Below are positions 25,038-33,426 of a stretch of 40,376 nucleotides of DNA, piece by piece. Numbering within the stretch: position 1 is the stretch's first letter; each line of letters opens with the position of its first letter. The position numbers were made by a program, and so were the translations under genes. A model generated the notes under the pieces. That model did no database searches. It was not told the DNA's origin and saw only the letters and a list, made by a program, of their open reading frames with translations. The stretch is from Helicobacter cetorum (lineage in GTDB: Bacteria; Campylobacterota; Campylobacteria; Campylobacterales; UBA6016), in contig DZAX01000019.1 of assembly GCA_022729705.1 (NCBI GenBank), positions 1 through 40,376 of the forward strand, in the 5' to 3' direction.

Positions 25038-26153
25038 ATGAACAAAAAAGTAGCGTATTTTATAGACACATTTTTTGAAATAAACGGCGTAGCAAGGACT
25101 TCGCAAGCTCTTCTTGAGCAGTGCAAAAAAGAGGGTAGAGAGTTTAAATTTATCACAACCTACAAAGGCGACTACGACGTATCGTCAGTGTCAAATTTTA
25201 AACCTATTATCTCCATGCCGCTTCCATACTATCCGGAGTTGCAGCTAAATATATGCGGATTTTTTGAGATTTTGAGATTTTGCAAAAGAGAGAAATTTGA
25301 CATTATCTATGCGCCTACGCCTGGAGTGCTGGGAATATACGCCGTCATCATATCAAGAATACTCAAGCTTCCGCTTGTCAGCGCTTTTCATACCGACTTT
25401 GCCTCTTATATGCAAAAATATACGGGAAGTAAGCTAATCACAAAAATATCTAAGTTTTTTTTAAGACAAACTTACAACAGATCCGTAAGAGTGCTCTGCC
25501 CATCAAAAACCTACAAAGATATACTGATTGAGTGCGGCGTGCGAGAAGAAGCGATAAAAATCTTTACAAGAGGCGCAAATACGCAAAAATTTAACATATC
25601 TTTTAGAGACGATAATTTTTGGTCGCAATATATCCCGCATTATCGCGGTGAAACAGTAGTTTTGTATGTGGGACGCGTATCCGATGAAAAAAATATCTCT
25701 ATGTTTATCAGACTCTCCGAACACTTCTCACTCTCAAATGCCGTATTTGTAATAGTGGGCGATGGTCCGGCTAGAAAAAAATTGCAAGAGAGCGCTCGCA
25801 ATGTAGTGTTTACCGGATTTTTTACAGGAGAAACACTTTCAAAATCTTACGCTTCTAGCGATATTTTTTTATTTCCAAGCGAAACAGAGACGTTTGGAAA
25901 TGTAATTTTGGAAGCATGTGCAAGCGGGCTTTGCCCGATAGTCTCCGATAAAGGAGCCAGTTCTGAGCATATAGAGCATGGTAAAAACGGATATATCGCA
26001 AGCTCTTTTGAAGAGTATGCCACAATTTTACAAGAGCTTCTTTTGGATAAAGACCTTTTAAAATCTGTTCAGGCTGAAGCTTTTAGCTCCGTTGAAAATG
26101 TGGACGCAAATAAGCTTCTTAGCCTAATGCTAGACTTAATAGAGTTAAAATAA
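25038..26153 (+). CDS. Glycosyltransferase family 4 protein
   Basis: This 371-aa GT-B enzyme has an N-terminal acceptor domain that begins VAYFIDTFFEINGVARTS, with FHTDFASY near residue 118, the pattern of lipid mannosyl- or sulfoquinovosyl-type transferases (MgtA/SQD2-like). The C-terminal donor domain has YVGRVSDEKN, VGDGPARKKL, and the EX7E site in ETFGNVILEA. The product is probably a glycolipid or polysaccharide precursor at the inner membrane; donor and acceptor cannot be read. It stands alone behind repeat R4, so either a local promoter or read-through from kefB serves it. Confidence 0.88.
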   Translation: MNKKVAYFIDTFFEINGVARTSQALLEQCKKEGREFKFITTYKGDYDVSSVSNFKPIISMPLPYYPELQLNICGFFEILRFCKREKFDIIYAPTPGVLGIYAVIISRILKLPLVSAFHTDFASYMQKYTGSKLITKISKFFLRQTYNRSVRVLCPSKTYKDILIECGVREEAIKIFTRGANTQKFNISFRDDNFWSQYIPHYRGETVVLYVGRVSDEKNISMFIRLSEHFSLSNAVFVIVGDGPARKKLQESARNVVFTGFFTGETLSKSYASSDIFLFPSETETFGNVILEACASGLCPIVSDKGASSEHIEHGKNGYIASSFEEYATILQELLLDKDLLKSVQAEAFSSVENVDANKLLSLMLDLIELK

Positions 26154-26205
26154 CATAATCTTACCTAACAAATACGCTGTAAGGTTAAATTATGTTTATA
26201 AAACT

Positions 26206-26211
26206 TATAAT
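26206..26211 (+). promoter_or_regulatory. Candidate -10 box before the small exported protein and porin
   Basis: TATAAT lies 36 nt before the ATG at 26248, with a weak GGTTAA 17 nt upstream. AAAGAGG serves as ribosome site. The 94-bp gap holds no gene; an imperfect TTACCT/AGGTTAA inverted pair before the box may help end the glycosyltransferase transcript. Confidence 0.45.
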
Positions 26212-26247
26212 GACGGTTATATAAATATTGACAAAGAGGTTCACAAA

Positions 26248-26514
26248 ATGTGTAAAAAACAGATTATCGCTCTTTTATCTATGGCTATTTTGACACCTTT
26301 GTTGTGCGCAAAAAGCGGTCAACAAATTGCTAACGACCTCAAACTTAATCCCTCGTCTAAAGCAATAAAACAGTGGGAAAGACTACTAAACTCTGACGAG
26401 AAACTAAAATCAATAGGGGCCGACAAACTAAGTGCCGACGATAAAGCAGAACTAAAGAAGTATCTTACCGCTCACGCCGCGGACTCAGACAAGCCTACGG
26501 TAGCCGGAAGATAA
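26248..26514 (+). CDS. Small exported protein before the porin
   Basis: This 88-aa protein has a Sec signal peptide at about residues 1-20 (IIALLSMAILTPLLCA), leaving a 68-residue polar, Lys/Asp-rich mature part (QQIANDLKLNPSSKAIKQWE, then ADDKAELKKYLTAHAADSD). Size and helical look recall small periplasmic cytochromes, but no CXXCH heme motif is present. It lies 31 nt before the porin gene and is probably co-transcribed. I do not recognise a function; similar small proteins occur in Sulfurimonas-like genomes. Confidence 0.7.
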   Translation: MCKKQIIALLSMAILTPLLCAKSGQQIANDLKLNPSSKAIKQWERLLNSDEKLKSIGADKLSADDKAELKKYLTAHAADSDKPTVAGR

Positions 26515-26545
26515 CAAAAATAACGCAAAAATGAAAGGAAAACAA

Positions 26546-28021
26546 ATGCCAAGCAAGCATCTTTTAGCAACCGCTATCTTACTATCAATATCATGCGCCG
26601 CCTCTTTATTTGCCGTTACAAATGAGGAACTCCTAAAAAGAATGGAAAACCTTGAAGCAGAGGTAAAAGAGACAAAAAAACAAAATACAGAGTTTAAAAA
26701 CCAAATTGCCGGACTACAATCGGGTATTAAATCGCAGATGCAAAAAGAGCTAGGAGACACGCAGGATAGAATAGACTCTCTTGAGACTAGCATACTGATG
26801 AACAAAATAAATCTAGGGCTTGGTTTTAGAAATAGAGTAGACTTTTATAGCGCAAAAAGAGTAGATGGTTCAAAAACGGCAAATGACAACGTATGGACGA
26901 CAAAGCTACACGTCAATATGGACTCCCAAATCACCGATAATATGAAATTTACCGGTAGACTCGCTATGTACAAATACTGGTCAACAAATACAGCCCTAAG
27001 CAACTCTCAAAATATGTCCGTATACGACCCGATGCAAGGCAGACGCCCAGCTGATAGCTCAATATTTGCCGAAAGAGCTTATGTAGACTACTTAATCGAC
27101 AAAGATTGGAGCATTCCGGTTACGATGACTATCGGAAGACAGCCAAGCTCGGATGGCCCTTCTCATCAGTTTAAAGACAATACCGTTAGAAAATCTACAT
27201 ACTCCGCCCTTGGCTTTGACGGCGCAGCGGATGGTATAGTGGCTACCGCCGATTTTGAAAAAGCGACGGGCGTTGAAAACGCCGCCGTTAGATTCGCTTA
27301 TGGCAAAGGATACCAAGCTTACAATACAACAAACGCTTCAACTCAATATATAGATACATCTAGCGGGGTAAAAGACACGCAGTTTTACGCTATGTTTGTA
27401 GACGGCTCAATCCCCGGCATAAATGGCTCTTTACTACAATCTGGATATGTAAAAGCCTCAAACGTAACAGGAATGAGCGGCGGAGCAAATTTGGGGAATA
27501 TAGATATTTTCGGTTTTATGGCTGAGTTTACAAATATCAAGGACAGCGGACTTGATCTATTTGCACATTACGGCGTAAGCAAAATAGATGCGAACTCCAA
27601 TACAATAGCGATAGCTGGATATGACAATGTCGGTCTTATGGGTATGCAGATGATGGGAGACCTTGGCAAAGACAAAAGCGGAAACGCATTTTGGGTAGGG
27701 GGCAGATACGCTCTTCCTTTTGCAAAAGCTGGAAAAATTGGCTATGAGTACAACAGAGGTTCGCAATACTGGATAAGCTTTACAAACTCCGCAAACGACT
27801 TTACAAATAAGCTCTCCACAAGAGGGGATGCGCACGAGGTGTATTACATTCAGCCTATCAATAGATACGCATATCTTAGAGCTGGGGCTCAGTTTATAAA
27901 TTATGAGTACGCCGGAAGCGGATCTCACCTTGGAACCCCTATGAAACTTGGCGATATGGGAACCGCAAACGAACTTAAAAGTCTTACAAACTACTACCTA
28001 TTATTTAATCTACTGTTTTAA
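26546..28021 (+). CDS. Outer-membrane porin-like protein, DUF3373 type
   Basis: This protein is 491 aa from ATG 26546, chosen because AAAGGA lies just upstream; an ATG at 26531 would place that site inside the gene. A signal peptide ([18 protein letters not shown]) is followed by a coiled coil at about 25-80 ([20 protein letters not shown]). Then comes a long beta-rich region of alternating aromatic and small residues ending in YYLLFNLLF, a terminal phenylalanine as in outer-membrane barrels. The coiled coil would sit in the periplasm, perhaps touching peptidoglycan. The substrate is unknown. Confidence 0.83.
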   Translation: MPSKHLLATAILLSISCAASLFAVTNEELLKRMENLEAEVKETKKQNTEFKNQIAGLQSGIKSQMQKELGDTQDRIDSLETSILMNKINLGLGFRNRVDFYSAKRVDGSKTANDNVWTTKLHVNMDSQITDNMKFTGRLAMYKYWSTNTALSNSQNMSVYDPMQGRRPADSSIFAERAYVDYLIDKDWSIPVTMTIGRQPSSDGPSHQFKDNTVRKSTYSALGFDGAADGIVATADFEKATGVENAAVRFAYGKGYQAYNTTNASTQYIDTSSGVKDTQFYAMFVDGSIPGINGSLLQSGYVKASNVTGMSGGANLGNIDIFGFMAEFTNIKDSGLDLFAHYGVSKIDANSNTIAIAGYDNVGLMGMQMMGDLGKDKSGNAFWVGGRYALPFAKAGKIGYEYNRGSQYWISFTNSANDFTNKLSTRGDAHEVYYIQPINRYAYLRAGAQFINYEYAGSGSHLGTPMKLGDMGTANELKSLTNYYLLFNLLF

Positions 28022-28029
28022 AAAAAAAT

Positions 28030-28052
28030 CGCCCTTCTCGCAAGGAGGGGCG
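28030..28052 (+). promoter_or_regulatory. Hairpin covering the ribosome site of the chemoreceptor gene
   Basis: CGCCCTTC (28030-28037) pairs with GAGGGGCG (28045-28052) around a 7-nt loop, eight pairs with one G.T. The perfect ribosome site AAGGAGG (28042-28048) is half in the loop and half in the stem, 5 nt before the ATG. A run of nine A precedes it. Read on the minus strand, it would be a stem followed by T9, the form of an intrinsic terminator. Confidence 0.6.
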
Positions 28053-28053
28053 T

Positions 28054-29685
28054 ATGATGGAGAAAACAACAATGCTTTCAAAATTAAGCATCAAAATAAA
28101 ACTTCTACTTATGGCGATTATTTCACTTGGCGGTATGTTATCTCTTGGCATACTAGGTCTTTACTCTATCCACTCATCGCAAAAAGCGTTTGAGACATTC
28201 AAGACAAATGAACTAGCGCTTATGTCGGAGTCAAAAAATATTAAAGACGAGTTGTCTTCACTCATGACAAAAGCGATGTCGGCTTCTATGGAGGGCATCA
28301 AACTAGAGTCCACTATACAGTCTCAAGAAAAACTTGAAGAGTCAATAATAAAGTTAGGCGTCATCGGCGTTGCAATGAACTCGCAAGAGATTGCCGGACT
28401 GGCTCAAAATATCAGCATTAGAAGCTCCTCTCTTTTCCAAAATGCCGCTTCTCTTAGCGAAGCGTACCGCTCAAACAATAAAGACGATGCGCTAGATGCG
28501 TTGGACGGATTTAGTGCGATAGCCAAAAAGACTAATGAAGAGCTTGAAAAACTAGAGAGCGTCGCAAAAAAATCACTAGACAACAACCTTGCAAGCCTAA
28601 ATAGAAGCTATACCGCCTTTACTGTTTTGATTGCGATTGCGCTAATATTTTTTCTATTGTCAGTATTTATTATTGGCTATTTAATGGCGGCTAGCATCTC
28701 AACGAGGGTCTCCAATCTTGGAAAAGACATGAATTTGGTTGTGGAAAAAAGAGATCTTACTATTGTTTGCGATACAAACTCAAAAGACGAAATAAGCTCT
28801 ATAGCCTCAAATATCAACCACATACTCTTGCAACTGCGAACGCTACTATATAACGCAAAAGTTGGCTCAAACCAAAATAAAAAAGTCGCCTCCGAGCTAA
28901 TACCAATTTTTGCAACAATGACCGACAGTGCGATAGAACAAGCTAGAATGCTTCGCGACAGTAGCCAAGATGCGGCAGACGCGGCAAAAGAGTTGGAAAT
29001 CTCCGCCACAAAAGCAAGACGCGTGCAAGAGGACATCAAAAACTCCGCTTTGTCGCTTTCATCTTCAAGCACAAAACTAAGAACAGCTCTTTCTATGATG
29101 GAAGAGAGCGTTCAGGTAGAGGCTGAGTTTGCCAAAAAAATGAGTAGGCTCTCAAATGAAGCGGCTGAGGTAAAGAGCGTCCTACTTGTTATCTCCGAGA
29201 TAGCAGATCAAACAAACCTACTAGCTCTAAACGCCGCTATAGAAGCCGCTAGAGCAGGAGAACACGGTAGAGGCTTTGCCGTTGTGGCAGACGAGGTACG
29301 AAAGCTAGCAGAGAGGACACAAGACAGCTTATCTCAAACAGACACAACCATAAACACAATAGTAAAATCCATCAATGAAGCCTCAGAGGAGATGCTAAGA
29401 AACGCTAAAAATATAGAGACGCTAAGTAAAAACTCAATGGAGGTTGAAGTCTCCATAAGCTTGAGTGAACAAGCAATGAATGGAACATTACAAGATATGG
29501 AGAGTCTCGTAGAAGAGATAATTAAAAACTCAAACGCCATATCAAGTGTAGCAAGGGATGTACAAAACATAAACAGCATATCATCTTCAAACGCCGATAA
29601 AGTCGCAACCATGAGGGAAGCTGTAAAAAATCTGGAGCACGCTTCACACGAATTGGATAAAGAGCTTTGCTTATATATCACTTAA
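28054..29685 (+). CDS. Methyl-accepting chemotaxis protein
   Basis: This 543-aa transmembrane chemoreceptor has TM1 at about residues 17-38, a small helical periplasmic sensor (about 40-188) rich in Ser/Lys/Glu, TM2 at about 190-215, then a HAMP-like linker and the cytoplasmic signalling coiled coil. The kinase-binding tip is fully conserved: [19 protein letters not shown], then [20 protein letters not shown]. There is no CheR-tethering pentapeptide at the C-terminus. The ligand is unknown. An ideal AAGGAGG precedes it but sits in a hairpin. An IS481 remnant starts within 15 nt of its stop. Confidence 0.93.
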   Translation: MMEKTTMLSKLSIKIKLLLMAIISLGGMLSLGILGLYSIHSSQKAFETFKTNELALMSESKNIKDELSSLMTKAMSASMEGIKLESTIQSQEKLEESIIKLGVIGVAMNSQEIAGLAQNISIRSSSLFQNAASLSEAYRSNNKDDALDALDGFSAIAKKTNEELEKLESVAKKSLDNNLASLNRSYTAFTVLIAIALIFFLLSVFIIGYLMAASISTRVSNLGKDMNLVVEKRDLTIVCDTNSKDEISSIASNINHILLQLRTLLYNAKVGSNQNKKVASELIPIFATMTDSAIEQARMLRDSSQDAADAAKELEISATKARRVQEDIKNSALSLSSSSTKLRTALSMMEESVQVEAEFAKKMSRLSNEAAEVKSVLLVISEIADQTNLLALNAAIEAARAGEHGRGFAVVADEVRKLAERTQDSLSQTDTTINTIVKSINEASEEMLRNAKNIETLSKNSMEVEVSISLSEQAMNGTLQDMESLVEEIIKNSNAISSVARDVQNINSISSSNADKVATMREAVKNLEHASHELDKELCLYIT

Positions 29686-29696
29686 TCTTAATCCAA

Positions 29697-30028
29697 AAAC
29701 GGTTCATAGATGGAAAAAGGACACGAGTACGGAAGATAAAAAGAGTGGCGCAAAAAAGATTAAATCATCCCTTTATCGTGGCTTACAACGCAATGGTTTA
29801 TCGGTATTACTAAAGAGTGAAGATGAGCCGAGAGAGAAGAAAAAGTTTAAAGAATATGAAATAGGCTTTGTGTATGTTGACATCACTTAAGCAATCATTA
29901 AGAAATTGAAAGCTTTGACGTTTAAAAGTCCATACGATACGCTACTTGAAAAGTTCGACTCAAATCCTGAGCTTTTTAAAGATAAACCTTGCCGGAAGTT
30001 GAGGGGATTAAACAGGATTAAAAAATAA
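29697..30028 (+). pseudogene. IS481-type transposase remnant, internally deleted
   Basis: Translation from 29702 gives VHRWKKDTSTEDKKSGAKKI, the helix-turn-helix end and linker of IS481-family transposases. FKEYEIGFVYVDIT, the first strand of the DDE domain, then meets a stop (TAA) near 29888. The downstream part IKKLKALTFKSPYDTLLEKF and DSNPELFKDK is the family's C-terminus. The centre of the DDE domain and the N-terminus are missing. It ends with TAA at 30026-30028, directly before the mnmH start. It shares sequence with the remnant at 38.4 kb. Confidence 0.8.
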
Positions 30029-31048
30029 TTGATTACTGATATTACAATACAAGCATTTATCGAAAATATAGAAAACTACGACTTAATAATAGACGCCAGA
30101 AGCCCTGCAGAATATAAGTGTTCTCGTATCCAAAACGCTGTTAACTACTACGCTTTAGACGATAAAGAGCATCAAGAGATAGGAACTGTGCATAAACAAA
30201 TCTCGCCTTTTGAGGCAAGAGTCAAGGGTGCGGCGTATGTGTGTAAAAATGCGGTGGAGCATATACAGACGCTCTACAAATCTTTTACCCCAAGCGCAAA
30301 AATCGCTATTTATTGCGCTAGAGGCGGTATGCGTTCATCTTCGCTTGCGACTATTTTTTCTAGTATCGGGTATCGTATTGATAGGGTAGAGGGCGGGTAT
30401 AAAGCGTACAGGGCGTTTATGTTGCCCTATCTTGAAAACTTCGACGCTTACCGTTTTATTACCCTAACAGGTCTTACCGGATGTGGCAAAAGCGAACTAC
30501 TTGAAAGCTTAGACAATGTCATAGACTTAGAAAAAATGGCAAATCACTACGGCTCTGTGTTTGGAGAAGCTAGAGGAGAACAGCCGACACAAAAAGAGTT
30601 TCAAAACCGCACCGCCCACAACATACTAAGACTAAACCCGCAAATTCCCGTCTTTATCGAGGCGGAGAGTAAAAAAATAGGTCATATTATTATGCCCTCA
30701 AACCTACACAAAAGTATGTCGGCGGGGCTAAGGGTAGAGATTACAGCGCCATTGAAAAGTCGCATAGATCGTATTGTAAAGATGTATTCGCATATCAACT
30801 CAGAGTTTTTTTTGCAATGTATAGAAAAGATAACACCATATATCAAACATAGTGACAAACTAGATATAATCGCTGAATATAAAAAAGGTGAACTATCAGG
30901 AGTTGCCGAAATTCTACTTACACAATACTATGACAAGGTCTACAAAAAGACGCTTCCGCCGGATATGATAATTAATAATGACAACTTATCAAAAACGCTA
31001 GCGACATTGCGTGAATTACAACAAGAAATGAGTGAAAAAAGTCAATAA
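30029..31048 (+). CDS. mnmH: tRNA 2-selenouridine synthase
   Basis: MnmH (SelU, YbbB) replaces sulfur by selenium in 2-thiouridine at the wobble position of some tRNAs, through a geranylated intermediate, using selenophosphate from SelD. At 339 aa it has an N-terminal rhodanese domain with catalytic C96 in IYCARGGMRSS and a P-loop domain with GLTGCGKS at 148-155. SPFEARVKGAAYV and NRTAHNILRLNP are further family landmarks. The start is TTG at 30029; no close ATG exists and the ribosome site is poor (AGGA 11 nt upstream). The IS481 remnant supplies its upstream region. The gene implies a selenium pathway elsewhere in the genome. Confidence 0.93.
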   Translation: MITDITIQAFIENIENYDLIIDARSPAEYKCSRIQNAVNYYALDDKEHQEIGTVHKQISPFEARVKGAAYVCKNAVEHIQTLYKSFTPSAKIAIYCARGGMRSSSLATIFSSIGYRIDRVEGGYKAYRAFMLPYLENFDAYRFITLTGLTGCGKSELLESLDNVIDLEKMANHYGSVFGEARGEQPTQKEFQNRTAHNILRLNPQIPVFIEAESKKIGHIIMPSNLHKSMSAGLRVEITAPLKSRIDRIVKMYSHINSEFFLQCIEKITPYIKHSDKLDIIAEYKKGELSGVAEILLTQYYDKVYKKTLPPDMIINNDNLSKTLATLRELQQEMSEKSQ

Positions 31049-31050
31049 AG

Positions 31051-31056
31051 TATAAT
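31051..31056 (+). promoter_or_regulatory. Possible -10 box for the HD-GYP/GGDEF operon
   Basis: TATAAT begins 3 nt after the mnmH stop; no clear -35 is seen. If used, the message would have a leader of about 190 nt containing all of repeat R5 in forward orientation. Confidence 0.35.
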
Positions 31057-31147
31057 TTGATATATAAATAACCAAAAAAAATTACTTTGCTTTTCTTTAT
31101 CTTAGGCTAAAATAAACATAGCAAAAAGCGCTGCCACATAAAAGACC

Positions 31148-31240
31148 ACTCTCTCGCATAGCGGGTAGCTTTAGGGGGTGCAGGGACATTTTATGTCCTT
31201 GCCGCCAATACGGGCTTTGCTCGTATTGGTGTGTAACATC
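31148..31240 (+). repeat. Three-hairpin dispersed repeat, copy R5
   Basis: This forward copy ends 14 nt before the HD-GYP gene. Hairpin 1 is short (ctcgc/gcggg). Hairpin 2 is gcagggacat/atgtccttgc with an extra T pair in the loop. Hairpin 3 (31203-31231) pairs over all 13 positions with compensatory changes against R1 (C-G for T-A at position 4, T-A for C-G at position 7) and two G.T wobbles. The flanking 31049-31147 holds only AT-rich sequence. Confidence 0.88.
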
Positions 31241-31254
31241 AAAAAGGAAGCAAG

Positions 31255-33423
31255 TTGATTTTGTCAAACAAAATACTAATTGTAGAAGATTCTAAAACTA
31301 TAAATAACTTTTTAAAAAAGAGTTTTGAAGGCTTTGGGTATAGTTGCTATCAAGCTTTTACGCTCAAAGAGGCTCTAAGCCTAGTCTCAGACATTGAATT
31401 TGATTTTATTACTCTTGATTTACACTTGCCAGACGGCGAGGGAGATGAACTGCTAGAGAGCCTAAGTAAAAAAACCTCGACAAAAATTATAGTCCTAACC
31501 GTAATAACAGACAAAGACCGTAGAGATCTACTTTTTAGAAATGGAGTATTTGATTATTTTGACAAAGATTCGCTAAGCAAAAAAACCATACTGGATATTA
31601 TATTTCTCATAAAGCGAGCCAATGATAATACGGATACTTCGATACTGGTAATAGACGATTCCGTGGTTATAACAAAATGCATCAGGAGACTACTAGAAAT
31701 CAGGGGTTATCGCGTATTTTGCGCCGGAAATGGAAAAGACGGGCTTGAGACTCTTAATGCAAATAAGATAGATTTGGTGATTATTGACATTGAACTTCCA
31801 GATATTCGAGGAACAAAACTCTTAGAGATAATAAAAAATAATCCAAAGTTTGAAATGCTACCCACGCTTATGCTTTCATCCACAACAGACGCCACCATAA
31901 TAGGCGACACTCTAAAAAATGGAGCGGCGGATTTTTTGCGAAAACCATATATCGCAGAAGAGTTGATAAGAAAAATTGATTTCTGGATTGACTATAGAAG
32001 AAAAAGCGACAAAATCACGCACGCTGATAAAATATTAAGCGAATATAAAAAAGCCGTCGACAATAGCACGATTGTTTCAAAGACAGATAAAAACGGGCTT
32101 ATAACCTTCGTTAACGACAAGTTTTGTGAAATATCCGGTTATACCCCGGAAGAACTTATCGGAAAGCCGCATAGCATTCTTAGGCATCAGGATATGTCAG
32201 AAAAAGTATTTGAAGAGTTATGGAATACAATAAAGTCAAAAAAAATATGGCACGGGGTTGTAAAAAACAAAAGAAAAGATAAAACAGCATATATCGCCCA
32301 ATCAACAATAACGCCGATTCTTGATGAAAACGGCGAAATAGTCGAGTTTATAAGCGTTAGACACGATATTACGCAACTTGAAGAGCTAAGAGACGAACTT
32401 CAAAACAAACTAGGCGGCGCAGAGAGAAGTCTAAACGAAACCCTTGAGATAACCGCTCAATATGAGATAGCGCTTGATGAGGCAAATATGATTGTAAAAA
32501 CAGACCCCAACGGGATTATTATGTTTGCCAATGATAAATTTTGCGATATATCCGGCTATCAAATATCGGAACTTATAGGCAATACGCACGCCATAGTGCA
32601 ACATCAAGACACCAAAAAAGAGGCTATAAGAAAGATATGGGGAGCAATAAAACAAGGCGAAATATATAAAGGCGTAATTAAAAATAGAAGAAAAAACGGC
32701 TTTCCTTTTTGGGTTGAGACTATTATAAAGCCAATTACAATGGACGGTGAAATAATAGAGTATCTCCAAATAAGCAACGACGTAACAGAGGCGATATCTT
32801 TATATGAAGAACTCGAAGATACACAGCGTGAACTAATCTATAGATTTGGAGAGATAGGAGCGGCTAGAAATAAAGAAACAGGACAGCACGTCAAAAGAGT
32901 AGCCGAGTACTCAAGACTGCTTGCGCAAAAATATGGGCTATCAGATGAAGATAGCCAGCTCGTATTTGTAGCTTCGCCAATGCACGACATCGGCAAAGTC
33001 AGCATTCCCGATAGCGTACTTCTAAAACCTGGCAAGCTAGACAAGGAAGAGTTTGAGATAATGAAAACACACGCCGAAATAGGCGCAAAAGTGCTATCGG
33101 GCTCTAAGAGAAAGATTATAGAAGCGTCCTCCATAATAGCGTTTCAGCATCATGAAAAATATAACGGCAAAGGCTATCCAAGAGGCTTAAAAGGCGACCA
33201 AATACACATCTTTGGACGAATTGTCGCAATAGCCGATGTATTTGACGCTCTTGGCTCCGATAGACCATACAAAAAAGCTTGGGAGCTTGAAAAAATATTG
33301 GAGCTTTTTCACAAAGAGAGAGGCGAGCACTTTGATCCGTTGCTTACGGACATTTTTCTAAATAACTTTGCTGATTTTCTGGATATTAGAGATCAGTATA
33401 GCGACGAGATAGAGGAAATATAA
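31255..33423 (+). CDS. REC-REC-PAS-PAS-HD-GYP protein, probable c-di-GMP phosphodiesterase
   Basis: This 722-aa soluble protein has two receiver domains with phospho-acceptors D55 (TLDLHLPD) and D178 (IIDIELPD), two related PAS domains (about 260-380 and 392-510, both with GLITFVNDKFCEISG-like cores), and a C-terminal HD-GYP domain. HD-GYP enzymes hydrolyse c-di-GMP; the metal site MHDIGKVSIPD (H577, D578) and HHEKYNGKGYPRGL (GYP at 640-642) look intact. TTG start at 31255 has AAAGGA upstream. The next gene follows after 3 nt. The two receivers mean more than one kinase may feed in. Confidence 0.92.
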   Translation: MILSNKILIVEDSKTINNFLKKSFEGFGYSCYQAFTLKEALSLVSDIEFDFITLDLHLPDGEGDELLESLSKKTSTKIIVLTVITDKDRRDLLFRNGVFDYFDKDSLSKKTILDIIFLIKRANDNTDTSILVIDDSVVITKCIRRLLEIRGYRVFCAGNGKDGLETLNANKIDLVIIDIELPDIRGTKLLEIIKNNPKFEMLPTLMLSSTTDATIIGDTLKNGAADFLRKPYIAEELIRKIDFWIDYRRKSDKITHADKILSEYKKAVDNSTIVSKTDKNGLITFVNDKFCEISGYTPEELIGKPHSILRHQDMSEKVFEELWNTIKSKKIWHGVVKNKRKDKTAYIAQSTITPILDENGEIVEFISVRHDITQLEELRDELQNKLGGAERSLNETLEITAQYEIALDEANMIVKTDPNGIIMFANDKFCDISGYQISELIGNTHAIVQHQDTKKEAIRKIWGAIKQGEIYKGVIKNRRKNGFPFWVETIIKPITMDGEIIEYLQISNDVTEAISLYEELEDTQRELIYRFGEIGAARNKETGQHVKRVAEYSRLLAQKYGLSDEDSQLVFVASPMHDIGKVSIPDSVLLKPGKLDKEEFEIMKTHAEIGAKVLSGSKRKIIEASSIIAFQHHEKYNGKGYPRGLKGDQIHIFGRIVAIADVFDALGSDRPYKKAWELEKILELFHKERGEHFDPLLTDIFLNNFADFLDIRDQYSDEIEEI

Positions 33424-33426
33424 AAT

